Assembly: GCF_963667685.1 (NCBI RefSeq)
Contig: NZ_OY763930.1
Span: forward strand, 1,532,501-1,596,500
Origin: Maridesulfovibrio sp.
GTDB taxonomy: Bacteria; Desulfobacterota; Desulfovibrionia; Desulfovibrionales; Desulfovibrionaceae
Reading direction: 5' to 3'
DNA length: 64,000 bases
Shown: positions 14,683-23,912 of the stretch, piece by piece
Layout: every line of letters begins with the position of its first letter
Position numbering within the stretch: the stretch's first letter is position 1
The notes under the pieces: generated by a model
What the model saw: the letters and a program-made list of their open reading frames with translations, nothing else
What the model was told of the DNA's origin: nothing
Database searches by the model: none
Position numbers and translations under genes: made by a program

Positions 14683-16540
14683 AGAAACACTGGACAGCCT
14701 GTTGCATGAAGAGAGAGTTTTCCGGCCCTTGCCCCAGATGCTGATCGAGGCCGGAGTTAATCCGCAGGACCTGCGCGCTGCACGGGAGTTGGCGGATGCG
14801 GACCTCTGTTCATATTGGGAAGAGGCCGCTGAAGAGCTGGACTGGTTCACCAAATGGGAACAGGTCTGCGATATTTCCAATGCGCCAAATTACCGCTGGT
14901 TCAGCGGTGCGCGCTGCAACATTGTCTATAACGCCCTTGACCGCCATATTGAAACCGTAAACAAGAACCGGCTGGCATTGATATGGGAAGGCGAACCAGG
15001 CGATTCCCGTCAATTTACATATTTTGAGCTTTACCGGGCAGTCAACCGTTTCGCCAATGGCCTCAAAGGGCTGGGGGTAAGCAAGGGGAACCGGGTGGTT
15101 CTCTATATGCCCCAACTTCCTGAGACAGTCATCGCCATGCTGGCCTGCGCCCGTATCGGTGCAGTGCACTCTTTGGTCTTTTCCGGTTTTTCCGCCCGTT
15201 TATTGCGTGACCGTGTCCGGGAAGTGAATCCGCGCGTTGTAGTAACTGTCGATGGATTTTACCGTAACGGGCAGGTTATCCGTTTAAAAGAAGAAGTAGA
15301 CCGTGCTCTGCTTGATGATCCAGCGGAAGCTCTTGAGTCGGTTGTCGTTGTACACCGGGCCAACGTGGACGTGAATATGGATTCCGCCCGTGATTGCTGG
15401 TACGAGGATCTGGTCCGTCACGAGCGGCCGCATGCCCCGGCAGAAATCATGGCCGCAGACGATCCGCTGTTCATCCTGCATACTTCAGGGACCAGCGGTA
15501 AACCCAAGGGACTGGTCCATTCCCACGGTGGCTACATGGTCGGGGTTCAGCGCACGTTCAAATGGGTCTTTGACCTCAAGCCCACCGATATTTTCTGGTG
15601 TTCTGCTGATCCGGGCTGGATTACCGGGCACAGTTATCTTGTCTATGGTCCGCTTCTGGCCGGGACCACTACTGTAATGTATGAAGGGCATTCCCTTTAT
15701 CCGCAGGCCGACCGTCTCTGGAATATAATTTCCAAATACGGGGTCACAATTTTCTATACCTCTCCGACCCAGATCAGAACCCTGATGCGTTTTGGTCCTC
15801 GCTACCCGGAGCAGCATGACCTTTCTTCATTGCGCATTCTCGGCGCGGTTGGTGAGCCCTTCAATCCTGAAGCATGGCTCTGGATGTATGAAAACATTGG
15901 CAAGGGCCAGTGTCCTGTGCTGGATACATGGTGGCAGACAGAAACCGGAATGATCATGATCAGCCCCATGCCGGTATCAGTGCTCAAACCTGGTTCGGTG
16001 ACCCGCCCTCTGCCCGGTATTGATGCCGATGTGGTGGACGCTGACGGTAATCCGGTGCCTGACGGCAAAGGCGGCTATCTGGTCATAAAAAAACCGTGGC
16101 CGGCAATGTTCATTGATGTGATAGGCGGGCGGCAGGAAGTCATGGATCATTATTGGAAGCGCATACCGGGTATGTTTTATGCCGGGGATGTTGCCCGCAA
16201 GGATGAAGACGGTTACTTCTGGATTCAGGGCCGGGCCGATGATGTTCTTAATATTTCAGGACACCGCATCGGGACTGCCGAGGTGGAGTGTGCGCTGACC
16301 CGCCATGCTCAGGTTGCGGAAGCTGTTGTGGTCGGTGTTGCGGATAAGATTAAAGGGCAGGTAGCTAAAGCCTACGTTACCCTTAACCACGGTGTGGTGG
16401 CTTCAGATGAACTGCACCGGGAATTGAAAGAGCAGGTCTGCCGTGAACTTGGACCTATCGTCATTGTACGCAGTATTGAATTTCGGGATGAACTACCCAA
16501 GACTTCCAGTGGAAAGATCAAGCGCACGGAATTGCGCTAG
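14672..16540 (+). CDS. acs: Acetyl-CoA synthetase
   Basis: A 622-residue AMP-forming ligase converting acetate, ATP and CoA to acetyl-CoA. The AMP-binding P-loop is LHTSGTSGKPKGLVHSHGGY near residue 269. Other landmarks are GEPFNPEAW near 392, DTWWQTETGMIMISP near 418, YFWIQGRADDVLNISGHRIG near 520, and the C-terminal ELPKTSSGKIKR, whose last Lys is the acetylation-controlled catalytic residue. It is slightly shorter than the ~650-residue enteric enzyme. The start is GTG with GGAGG five bases upstream. It lies after the LytTR regulator. A propionate-activating relative is possible but the WWQTETG motif favours acetate. Confidence 0.93.
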   Translation: MDHKETLDSLLHEERVFRPLPQMLIEAGVNPQDLRAARELADADLCSYWEEAAEELDWFTKWEQVCDISNAPNYRWFSGARCNIVYNALDRHIETVNKNRLALIWEGEPGDSRQFTYFELYRAVNRFANGLKGLGVSKGNRVVLYMPQLPETVIAMLACARIGAVHSLVFSGFSARLLRDRVREVNPRVVVTVDGFYRNGQVIRLKEEVDRALLDDPAEALESVVVVHRANVDVNMDSARDCWYEDLVRHERPHAPAEIMAADDPLFILHTSGTSGKPKGLVHSHGGYMVGVQRTFKWVFDLKPTDIFWCSADPGWITGHSYLVYGPLLAGTTTVMYEGHSLYPQADRLWNIISKYGVTIFYTSPTQIRTLMRFGPRYPEQHDLSSLRILGAVGEPFNPEAWLWMYENIGKGQCPVLDTWWQTETGMIMISPMPVSVLKPGSVTRPLPGIDADVVDADGNPVPDGKGGYLVIKKPWPAMFIDVIGGRQEVMDHYWKRIPGMFYAGDVARKDEDGYFWIQGRADDVLNISGHRIGTAEVECALTRHAQVAEAVVVGVADKIKGQVAKAYVTLNHGVVASDELHRELKEQVCRELGPIVIVRSIEFRDELPKTSSGKIKRTELR

Positions 16541-16670
16541 TTTTATCCGGCTCAAGATCTGGAAATTTAGCCCGAAGTTGGGACAATGTTTGGGTGTCGG
16601 CTTTTATTCCGGCGGGGTTCAGCATTGTTGACTTTTCCAAGCCTATTATTCGTTAGTCTAATGACTTAAT

Positions 16671-16716
16671 AAAAAGCCCATCCTGCAAGCAGTGGCTCGC
16701 AGGATGGGCTTTTTTT
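16671..16716. terminator. Bidirectional terminator after acs
   Basis: AAAAAGCCCATCCTGC pairs with GCAGGATGGGCTTTTTTT around a 12-base loop. It serves acs and the converging PhoU-like gene. Confidence 0.85.
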
Positions 16717-16735
16717 GAGATATATAAGATGCAGA

Positions 16736-17413
16736 CTAGCGTGCGATCATGGCACGGAGCATGTCAGCGCAGGTTTCAGCCTGATGCGCCATTTCGTTCA
16801 GGCAATCTACGAAGTGCATGAGCTGGTAGATGTCTTTGAAATCCATGTCGGAGTTGTAAATGCGCTTGGAGAGTTCTCTGCGCAGCTCCATGGAACGTGC
16901 GTAATGCTTGCGCACTTTGCGGAATTTGTTCTTTGTCCCTTCGCGGTCGATGGACTTACCGTCGTTCAGGGCGATGGTTGCCTTGAGTGCGGGGCCGAGG
17001 CTGGTTGTGGTGTCATTTACTTCGGAAAGCAAAAGGATCAGCTCTTTCTGGTATTCAGAAGGGATGGAGACCTTGCGCATAGCCAGCCAGTGCAGGGCTT
17101 CCTGAGCGTTATCCAGAATGTTGTCCTGACTGCGGGTGTAGTTGAAGAACAGAACCTTATCCACGGCCATGAACATGGAGTGGGGCAGGTGGTTGCGGAT
17201 GGAACGCTTGATTTTATCTGCCTGTGCCTCAACTGTATCGATCTGCTCAAGCAGTTCGGTGAATTCGCGGCAGGTGTCGTTCCCGGCAACATAGCATTCT
17301 ACGGAATCGTTGATGATGTGGATACACTCAGCGATTTTATCGTAATGCTTGACCAGCCCGTCCATGGGGTTCTTGTTGACAATAAGACCTAAGAAAGGAA
17401 GACGAAAGTGCAT
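16736..17413 (-). CDS. DUF47/PhoU-like partner of the PiT transporter
   Basis: A 225-residue all-helical cytoplasmic protein of the DUF47 (TIGR00153) family, distant relatives of PhoU. Acidic helix patterns such as EFTELLEQIDTVEAQADKIKR and the C-terminal DFKDIYQLMHFVDCLNEMAH fit the metal-binding PhoU fold. Such proteins are nearly always encoded next to PiT permeases and are thought to regulate them or hold metal. AAGGAG precedes the ATG. It lies 19 bases after the PiT gene. Confidence 0.9.
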   Translation of the reverse strand: MHFRLPFLGLIVNKNPMDGLVKHYDKIAECIHIINDSVECYVAGNDTCREFTELLEQIDTVEAQADKIKRSIRNHLPHSMFMAVDKVLFFNYTRSQDNILDNAQEALHWLAMRKVSIPSEYQKELILLLSEVNDTTTSLGPALKATIALNDGKSIDREGTKNKFRKVRKHYARSMELRRELSKRIYNSDMDFKDIYQLMHFVDCLNEMAHQAETCADMLRAMIAR

Positions 17414-17432
17414 AATGTTCTCCTTGTTTTAT

Positions 17433-18668
17433 CTAGATGCAAGCCCATTTAAGCAGGCTGAAAATTGTTATACTTGTAATCGCGGCAATGGGAACGGTGA
17501 GGACCCAGTAAAGCACGATTCTTCCGAGAATTTTAAAGTTGACTGCTGAGAAACCTCTTGCGAGGCCAACGCCGACAACAGCTCCGACCGCAGCGTGGGT
17601 GGAAGATACCGGCAGGCCGAGGTTGGATGCCGTGAGTACAGTTGAAGCAGCGCCGAAGTCAACTGCGAAGCCGCGGGTGTTAGTCAGAACTGTGATTTTT
17701 TCACCAACAGTACCCATAACCCTGTGACCCATAAGCGCAATACCTATGGCAATACCCAGTCCGCCCATAACAAGAAGTCCCATAGGAACATCTGCTTTGG
17801 CAAGCAGAACATGCTCTTTTGAGATCAGGTAGATAGCTGCTACCGGGCCGATGGCGTTGGCAACATCGTTTGCACCTTGCGAAAGGGCTACGTAGCAGGA
17901 AGTACCGACCTGTAGCTTACGGAAGGTGGCTTCAACTGCTTCTGCTCCATCTTCGGGGTCTCCGACAATCTTATTGATGGCGATGCGTCCGGCAAGCCAG
18001 ACCAGAGCTGCTATACCGAAAGCGAGAGCAAGTGAGCCCAGGAAAGGAAGTTTCAGGCTTTTGCCCATTGGTGTTTTATAGAGAAAGGAAAGGGAGATTA
18101 GCAGAACTGTCAGCCCCATCCAGATGGGAGCCCATTTTTTAGCCTGATAGATAAAATCCTTTTTGAAGAGGATTGTTTTCCTGATGTGGGTGAAGATGGC
18201 AAAGGCGATAATTGCCGCGAAGAACGGCGAAATGATCCAAGACATTACAATCCCGACCATTTTCAGCCAGTTGACCACATCAGGACCGCCGGCAACAAGT
18301 CCGAATCCCAGAATCGCACCGACAATAGAGTGGGTGGATGAAACCGGCAGTGCGGTCAGGGTTGATATAAGTACCCATACTCCAGCTGCAAGCAGTGCCG
18401 AGAACATGCCGATCATAATAATTTTAGGATCGGAGATGGCTGCAGGGTTGATGATTCCCTTACTGACTGTTGCCGTTACGTGCGAACCCAGTAAGACCGC
18501 ACCTGCAAAGTTCAGTGTCCCTGCGATCAGTACTGCCTGCCGGATAGTGATAGCTTTAGCTCCGACGGCGGAGGCCATGGAGTTGGCTACGTCGTTGGCA
18601 CCAAGGTTGAAAGCCATCATGAACCCTGCAAACAGGGACATGTAGAAAAACAGATCGTAAATATCCAT
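17433..18668 (-). CDS. PiT-family inorganic phosphate transporter
   Basis: A 411-residue membrane protein with about ten or eleven helices. Both PiT signature repeats are present: FNLGANDVANSMASAVGAK near residue 21 and ALSQGANDVANAIGPVAAIY near residue 260, each followed by PVSSTHSIVGA or PVSSTHAAVGA. It imports phosphate with cations (H+ or Na+; not decidable here), often as a neutral metal-phosphate complex. It lies between a PhoR-like kinase gene (17 bases upstream) and the DUF47 gene, so all three are probably co-transcribed and phosphate-controlled. Confidence 0.95.
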   Translation of the reverse strand: MDIYDLFFYMSLFAGFMMAFNLGANDVANSMASAVGAKAITIRQAVLIAGTLNFAGAVLLGSHVTATVSKGIINPAAISDPKIIMIGMFSALLAAGVWVLISTLTALPVSSTHSIVGAILGFGLVAGGPDVVNWLKMVGIVMSWIISPFFAAIIAFAIFTHIRKTILFKKDFIYQAKKWAPIWMGLTVLLISLSFLYKTPMGKSLKLPFLGSLALAFGIAALVWLAGRIAINKIVGDPEDGAEAVEATFRKLQVGTSCYVALSQGANDVANAIGPVAAIYLISKEHVLLAKADVPMGLLVMGGLGIAIGIALMGHRVMGTVGEKITVLTNTRGFAVDFGAASTVLTASNLGLPVSSTHAAVGAVVGVGLARGFSAVNFKILGRIVLYWVLTVPIAAITSITIFSLLKWACI

Positions 18669-18685
18669 TAGAGATAATCCCCTTA

Positions 18686-20488
18686 TTATGAATCCTGAAC
18701 GGATTCAGAAGCTCGTTCAGCTGTTACCGGGAGTTTCACACAAAATGAAGATCCGGTCCCAGTTTCTGCGTCAACCGGGCTTTCCACCCAGATGTCGCCA
18801 TTGAAGTTTCGCGCAAGGCTGCGGCACAAAGCGAGTCCCAGTCCGGAACTTCCCTGCCCCACAGCGTTTTCATCCAATTTGAAAAATCTTTCGAAAATAC
18901 GTTCTTTATCAGCGGGAGCAATACCCGGACCTTCATCAACCACTTTGACCACTGCGTAGCCGCCTGTAATTTCACCCTGAACATTAACTTTGGTATTTGC
19001 CGGGGCATATTTGATGGCATTTTCAATGAGGTTGTCGAAAATCTGGACCAGACCTTCATTGGTCCCGGTGACTTTTACCTGCGGTAATTCTCCCCGGTTC
19101 AGGCAAATCATTTTGCTTTCCGCCGTAGAGAGGAGGTTGGCCATGCTCAAGGTTATACATTTATGAAGATCGGTCGGTTTCGTGCGCAGTTTCTTTCCTG
19201 AATATTCACTGCGGGCCAGTGCGAACATGCCGGTGATAACCTTTGACATATGGTCAGCGTTATCACGGATGGTCCCGAGAAATTTGGTCAGAATTTTTGG
19301 GTCATCCGGCGGATTGTCGATCAGGGTTTCTGAATAGCCCTTGATGCTGGTCAGCGGGGTGCGCAGTTGGTGGGAGGCGTTGGAAACGAAATCCCTGAGA
19401 ACTTTTTCCACCCGTCTGACTTCACTTATATCATGGAAAACAAGGATCAGTTTGCGACGTTCTTTGTAGTCCATATAGGAACAGATTGTCACGTTCATGG
19501 AACGGCCGTCAGCGAGGTCAAGAATCAACGATTTCGGTCCCTTGTCACTGTCGTTTTTAATTATCTCGTCAACTGCGTCCTGTATTTCATGCTTGGTTAA
19601 CACTTCAAGCGGCGCCCTGCCGATAAATTCTTGAGTATCAGGGACTAGCTCAGTCATTGATTTATTGACTGATTCAATTTTGCCGTGCGGATTAAGAACC
19701 ATGATCCCTTCGGTCATGTTTTCGAACATGGCATCCAGCTGGTTGCGCTGGTCTTCTATGATTCTAATGTGCCCTTTGATTCTATGGGCCATGTTGTTGA
19801 TGGATTCAGCCATCAGTTTGTATTCACCGCCCGGGATGACACGTATACGCTTATCGTAATCCCCTTCGCCAATGGCCTGGGCAGTAGCGGAAACTTCTTT
19901 GACTGCTGCAGTTGTCTGGCGGCCTACAAAAATGAGAATTATGGCGGCCCCGAAAGTAAGCATGACAAGCAGTACTGCCAGGTGGAGCATAACGCGGTCA
20001 AGCCTTTCCCCTATGACCGAATAGGGCATTGCAAGACGTAGAAAATCACCCTGATTGTCCATGGCTTGTGCCACGTAGAGCATTCTGGTTTGTAAGGTGG
20101 TGCTGTAGCGGATGTTCTTTCCGGTGCCGGCGGCTTCGGCAGCAATTACTTCTGGGCGGTTGGAGTGATCGTCAAGTTCTGGCAGCCGTTCAGTTTTTAC
20201 ACTTGAATCGGCAAGAACCTTACCGCCTTTAATATATGTAATGCGGATATCAAGATGGGAGCCCAGTTCTTTTATTTCATCCTGAAATTTAGAACTTCCG
20301 GGTTTAACAGGACTGTGGCTGATTTTCCATCGCACATAATTAAGCAGGCGGGAGGTATTCTGATTGCTGGAGCTGGTAAGTTCTTCGGTAACTGTTCCAT
20401 AATAGAACCAGAAACTCAGCAGCAGGGTGCAGAGCATTATGGCCCAGCCCCAGAGCAGAATTTTCATGTGCAGAGATTTATTTGGCAA
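18686..20488 (-). CDS. PhoR-like sensor histidine kinase
   Basis: About 600 residues. The frame is open to 20560, but a TTG at 20488 follows GGAGG at good spacing; an ATG at 20467 is the alternative. Order: TM helix near the N-terminus (ILLWGWAIMLCTLLLSFWF), periplasmic sensor of about 130 residues, second TM (LLVMLTFGAAIILIFV), HAMP, PAS (ENMTEGIMVLNPHGKIESVN), HisKA with phospho-accepting His in SNASHQLRTPLTSIKGY, and HATPase_c with N-box NLIENAIKYA and G-boxes DEGPGIAP and GSSGLGLA. The architecture and the PiT neighbour fit PhoR, the phosphate-starvation sensor. No PhoB partner is adjacent. The periplasmic sensor is larger than in E. coli PhoR. Confidence 0.88.
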   Translation of the reverse strand: MPNKSLHMKILLWGWAIMLCTLLLSFWFYYGTVTEELTSSSNQNTSRLLNYVRWKISHSPVKPGSSKFQDEIKELGSHLDIRITYIKGGKVLADSSVKTERLPELDDHSNRPEVIAAEAAGTGKNIRYSTTLQTRMLYVAQAMDNQGDFLRLAMPYSVIGERLDRVMLHLAVLLVMLTFGAAIILIFVGRQTTAAVKEVSATAQAIGEGDYDKRIRVIPGGEYKLMAESINNMAHRIKGHIRIIEDQRNQLDAMFENMTEGIMVLNPHGKIESVNKSMTELVPDTQEFIGRAPLEVLTKHEIQDAVDEIIKNDSDKGPKSLILDLADGRSMNVTICSYMDYKERRKLILVFHDISEVRRVEKVLRDFVSNASHQLRTPLTSIKGYSETLIDNPPDDPKILTKFLGTIRDNADHMSKVITGMFALARSEYSGKKLRTKPTDLHKCITLSMANLLSTAESKMICLNRGELPQVKVTGTNEGLVQIFDNLIENAIKYAPANTKVNVQGEITGGYAVVKVVDEGPGIAPADKERIFERFFKLDENAVGQGSSGLGLALCRSLARNFNGDIWVESPVDAETGTGSSFCVKLPVTAERASESVQDS

Positions 20489-20666
20489 AAAAAGTCCTCC
20501 CTGAGGATTGTCCTGAGCAAAAAGAAAATAACTTTTTTGTGACAGAGGAGTAACAAGCACGTTAGAATGCTTAGGTCAAGTTTTGTTACAAATAGCAATA
20601 TATATCTTAAGCAATTAAAATGTAAAAAATTGTTTGACTATAGCTGATTTGGGAGAGCAAAAGCTA

Positions 20667-20684
20667 TTGTTACAATACTGTGAC
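20667..20684 (+). promoter_or_regulatory. PHO-box-like direct repeat
   Basis: TTGTTAC (20667-20673), AATA, CTGTGAC (20678-20684): two 7-base direct repeats with a 4-base AT spacer, the layout of a PhoB site. It lies between the PhoR-like kinase operon and the CII-like gene, in a 273-base AT-rich gap otherwise without genes. Confidence 0.4.
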
Positions 20685-20833
20685 AATTGGATTTTGTCAG
20701 CAAAGAGTTGCTGTAATGGACAGAATAACAGCTATAAAAAAGAATCATAGATAAGGGATATTGAAGGGGCGATCATTTTAGTTTATCAATTGACTCAGCA
20801 AATCGAAATGAATCATGATAGGGCGAAATATAG

Positions 20834-21076
20834 ATGTCAGAAAAAGTAGAAAAAGCGATTCAGGAATTAGTTCTGAACGGACCTGTTCCAATTGAGGAAT
20901 TGGCTGAGAAGCTGGGTAAGTCACCGAAAACCCTTGCGCGTGAGGTTAACCCGGAAGACAAGAAAGCCAAACTCGGCGCGGAAACACTTGTCGAAATTAT
21001 GCGTATTACGGGTGGGGTGGAGCCTTTGCGTCTGATGGCAGAGGAATTGGACCTGACTATAGAATCACTTGATTAA
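20834..21076 (+). CDS. Phage CII-like (CP76) regulator
   Basis: An 80-residue protein. The first half has a helix-turn-helix look (VPIEELAEKLGKSPKTLAREV); the second half, LVEIMRITGGVEPLRLMAEEL, resembles the conserved end of phage regulatory protein CII (CP76) proteins. No other phage gene is nearby, so it is probably a domesticated single regulator. Its stop overlaps the stop of the converging secreted-protein gene by four bases. The ribosome site is weak. Targets unknown; the position next to a PHO-box-like site may mean phosphate control. Confidence 0.65.
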   Translation: MSEKVEKAIQELVLNGPVPIEELAEKLGKSPKTLAREVNPEDKKAKLGAETLVEIMRITGGVEPLRLMAEELDLTIESLD

Positions 21077-23751
21077 TCACCGTTTGCATTCTGCAACGGT
21101 GGCAGCAGCCAGACATTGCTGCTGTAGTTGAAATTGATCCACAGACCTGTGTAGTTATCGTAGCCGCTTGAAATGGACCTGTTTTCGTTCAGATAATTAG
21201 TCCGTTTGTTCAGGGGGGATTCATCTGATGGACTATCTGCTTTCTTTCCGTTGGAGTTGTCCCCGCGCACGGCAAGGATTCCTTTACCCGTAATATTTTT
21301 TATGGCGCCCTCCCTTTCCACACCGGAAAGAGATGAGACTGCTTTGCCCAGTTCTACCGCTTCCGGAATTGCCGGAGAGCTGTCCGACGCCTCGTCATAA
21401 AGATCATCAGCTTCATGTGTCATACCAAGTGCCAGTGTCACACAGGCCAGATTATTCAATATTCTGCCGTCTCCTTTTCCCCCTGAATCCAGTGCCAGAG
21501 TGTAAAGTGACCTGGCCCGTTCAAGAGTTTCCGTAGAATTGTTGTACATCCCGGCAACAGCCAGTGCATCAGCTTTCAGGATAACAGTTTTTTCTTTATT
21601 GATTGCGTCGGAGAAACTGGACCGTCCGGCCTGCTCCAGAGCTTTGGCCATGTCCGCAGACGGTGCAATGACCATTCCGCGAATCAAGAGGTTGAGCTGA
21701 ATGGATCTATGCTCCACTCCGGCTTTTACGGACAATGGGCTGAAAAGCAGTTCTTCGGCTTCAGTCTTGTCGGCAGCATTGCAGGAGAAAAAAAGATTGG
21801 CTGCCATAATTTCCGGTTGTCCGCCCATTTCCCCTACCAGCTCATGAATTTTGTTAAACATATTTTCATAAGCCTCTTCCGTTGTCATGGAAGGGTAGGC
21901 CAGCCATTCGTCGAGAACGTCTATACCGGCAAGGATGAGTTTTGCCTGTGGAAGGTTGTATGCTTCATATCCGTGGGCATATTCGCGGGCCTTGGGTAAA
22001 AGGAATCTGGTGGCGGATGCTTCTTCGGAATCACGTCCGTGCAGTTCTATATTAGGCAGGGCTTCTGCTGTAATGCGTTCCAGTATATAGGCCAGAGCCA
22101 GCTCATAGAAGCTGCGGTCTTTGTTGCGCAGGTGTTCAGCTCTTTCCAGATAGGGACGGACGGAAAGCAGGGTTCCTGTTCTTTGGAACGCAAGGCGCCC
22201 GAACCCTGTGAAAGGTCTTGCATCATCAGGTCTAATGCCGTGAAGATTGTGGAATAGCGGTTCGGCAAGATCCGGTCTATCCAGCAGAATGAGTGCATCC
22301 CCTTTTTTCAGCAGCTGTTCAAAGCTTTCTTCTTCAGTTATGGATGTCGCTGTTTCACAAAGTTCAGCAAGGCGGGGCAGTGCTTGAATCTCTCTGCGCA
22401 GCTCGCTGTCCAGTTCTGAGTCGGCCAGCAGGGGGTTTAGCTGTGAGGTTGCAGCCCTGCCGGCTTCGCTATCCAGATTGCTGTATTGTGCCTTGGCGGT
22501 GGTCAGCAGCATTTCAGGGGAGACCGGTAGAGATGAAATTGAAACAGCGCCATTCAGCAGAGGAGCGGCCCGGGTTATGTCTTCGGCTTTAAGGGCTTGT
22601 TCTCCAACTGAAAAAAGTATCCACGGGACAACCGGGGAATGGGGCTGGTCATGATAAATTCTGGAAGCCAGCACCTGCTGTGCTTCGCGGGCAGCACTGT
22701 GCGCCTGAGTCAGAAATTCTATCCGGTGCAGGTTTTTTTTCAGAGTTTTGCTGTTCTGTTCACTGAGGACCATGGATTGCTGCAATTGTTCAGTAATGGC
22801 GCGGATGGTCTTTGAATCCAGTATGGAGCACATTTTGAGCAGAATAATGCACATGTCTCGGCAGGAAAGATCGTAAGTTGAAATGCTGTTCCTTATGGCA
22901 CCGGCGACCATAACCAGTTCTTCAAGATCTTTAATATTATAGTCAGTGTCGCTGTTTTTTAAGCGGTTTAGTATGCTTTCAGCCCGGAAGGCCAGATACC
23001 CGGCGCAAGTGCTGTTGCCGTTCAGCTTTAAAGTCCTGTCAGCGATAACGGGAAATTCCGGCAGGGTGGTTTCCGGCGGTCCCAGAATGTTATCGAGTGT
23101 TGCTTTACCCGGTCCGGGAATGGATGCCGGAATAATTGAATCCCGTTCGGTTACTGAAATTTTGACTTTGCGCCCCTGTGCCCCGGGGGTCAGATAAATG
23201 CGTGCCTTTTCAAACAGACCGCAATTTTCAAGAATGATTCGCCCAGCGATAATTTTTTGCGGAGTAGCCGGTTCTCCGGGGAGTATCTGGGCCAGAGCCA
23301 TGACTGCGTTTGGGGTCAACCGGGAAAAACCATTTACTTCAATAGATGCCACGGACTGGTTGGATATGAGTTTGGACGTGGATTCAGCCAATTTTATCGC
23401 CGCAGGTTCCGAGGTGCTCCCACCGACCTGCTTTCCTTTGAGAAAGACATCCGGTTCCAGATGAAAATTATCAGTCAGCAGGGCGGAAAAAGAAGTGCCA
23501 TTTTCATCCTTAAACATCAGCCCGGAAAGGGTATAGCGGGACTGTGGCGATATGGAACTGCTGTTGGTGCAATTTAAACCCGAATCAGACAGCTTCTCGG
23601 TGACATATTTTTTGAATTCAACGGAAGGCGTGCCGGATGGACTCAGAAATTCGCCGACGGATATGAGCGTTTGTGATGCGCTGGCTGCTGCTGGCAGCGT
23701 GAAAATAGTGAGTGCAAAAATAAGAACTTTTATAGAAAATGGAAAACGCAT
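21073..23751 (-). CDS. Secreted POTRA-domain and helical-repeat protein
   Basis: An 892-residue protein with a signal peptide (about 1-26, ending AAASAS) and no lipobox. Residues about 134-202 fit a POTRA domain: SVASIEVNGFSRLTPNAV, then a LENCGLFEKARIYL segment and a final beta strand KVKISVTE. The part before it (27-133) resembles the small beta/alpha domains placed ahead of TolB or FlgT-like proteins. The rest (about 280-830) is helical with TPR-like pairs, for example RILNNLACVTLALGMTHEADDLYDEA. No 16-strand barrel follows, so it is not a BamA or TpsB protein. It should be a periplasmic scaffold, perhaps touching an outer-membrane complex. Transcribed alone, divergent from the glycosyltransferase gene. 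Confidence 0.7.
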   Translation of the reverse strand: MRFPFSIKVLIFALTIFTLPAAASASQTLISVGEFLSPSGTPSVEFKKYVTEKLSDSGLNCTNSSSISPQSRYTLSGLMFKDENGTSFSALLTDNFHLEPDVFLKGKQVGGSTSEPAAIKLAESTSKLISNQSVASIEVNGFSRLTPNAVMALAQILPGEPATPQKIIAGRIILENCGLFEKARIYLTPGAQGRKVKISVTERDSIIPASIPGPGKATLDNILGPPETTLPEFPVIADRTLKLNGNSTCAGYLAFRAESILNRLKNSDTDYNIKDLEELVMVAGAIRNSISTYDLSCRDMCIILLKMCSILDSKTIRAITEQLQQSMVLSEQNSKTLKKNLHRIEFLTQAHSAAREAQQVLASRIYHDQPHSPVVPWILFSVGEQALKAEDITRAAPLLNGAVSISSLPVSPEMLLTTAKAQYSNLDSEAGRAATSQLNPLLADSELDSELRREIQALPRLAELCETATSITEEESFEQLLKKGDALILLDRPDLAEPLFHNLHGIRPDDARPFTGFGRLAFQRTGTLLSVRPYLERAEHLRNKDRSFYELALAYILERITAEALPNIELHGRDSEEASATRFLLPKAREYAHGYEAYNLPQAKLILAGIDVLDEWLAYPSMTTEEAYENMFNKIHELVGEMGGQPEIMAANLFFSCNAADKTEAEELLFSPLSVKAGVEHRSIQLNLLIRGMVIAPSADMAKALEQAGRSSFSDAINKEKTVILKADALAVAGMYNNSTETLERARSLYTLALDSGGKGDGRILNNLACVTLALGMTHEADDLYDEASDSSPAIPEAVELGKAVSSLSGVEREGAIKNITGKGILAVRGDNSNGKKADSPSDESPLNKRTNYLNENRSISSGYDNYTGLWINFNYSSNVWLLPPLQNANGD

Positions 23752-23912
23752 CTGGTCCTCGTAATAGATAAGGTAGGATATGCGCCAATTAATAACCTAT
23801 CGCGTCCATTAAATCCAGCCCCGCATGTTTCGACTTGCAGTGCGAACTCTGATAGAGCTAGACCACAAAGTGAAATGAACTGTTTTAATAGATAATCAAC
23901 TGGAATCTACAA

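Noticed and set aside
16541..16670. Extra gene after acs (plus frame 16443-16631)
   Set aside because: Mostly overlaps acs in another frame and has no ribosome site; the gap before the terminator shows nothing else.
20834..21076. Prophage region around the CII-like gene
   Set aside because: No integrase, structural or lysis genes on either side; neighbours are phosphate and envelope genes.
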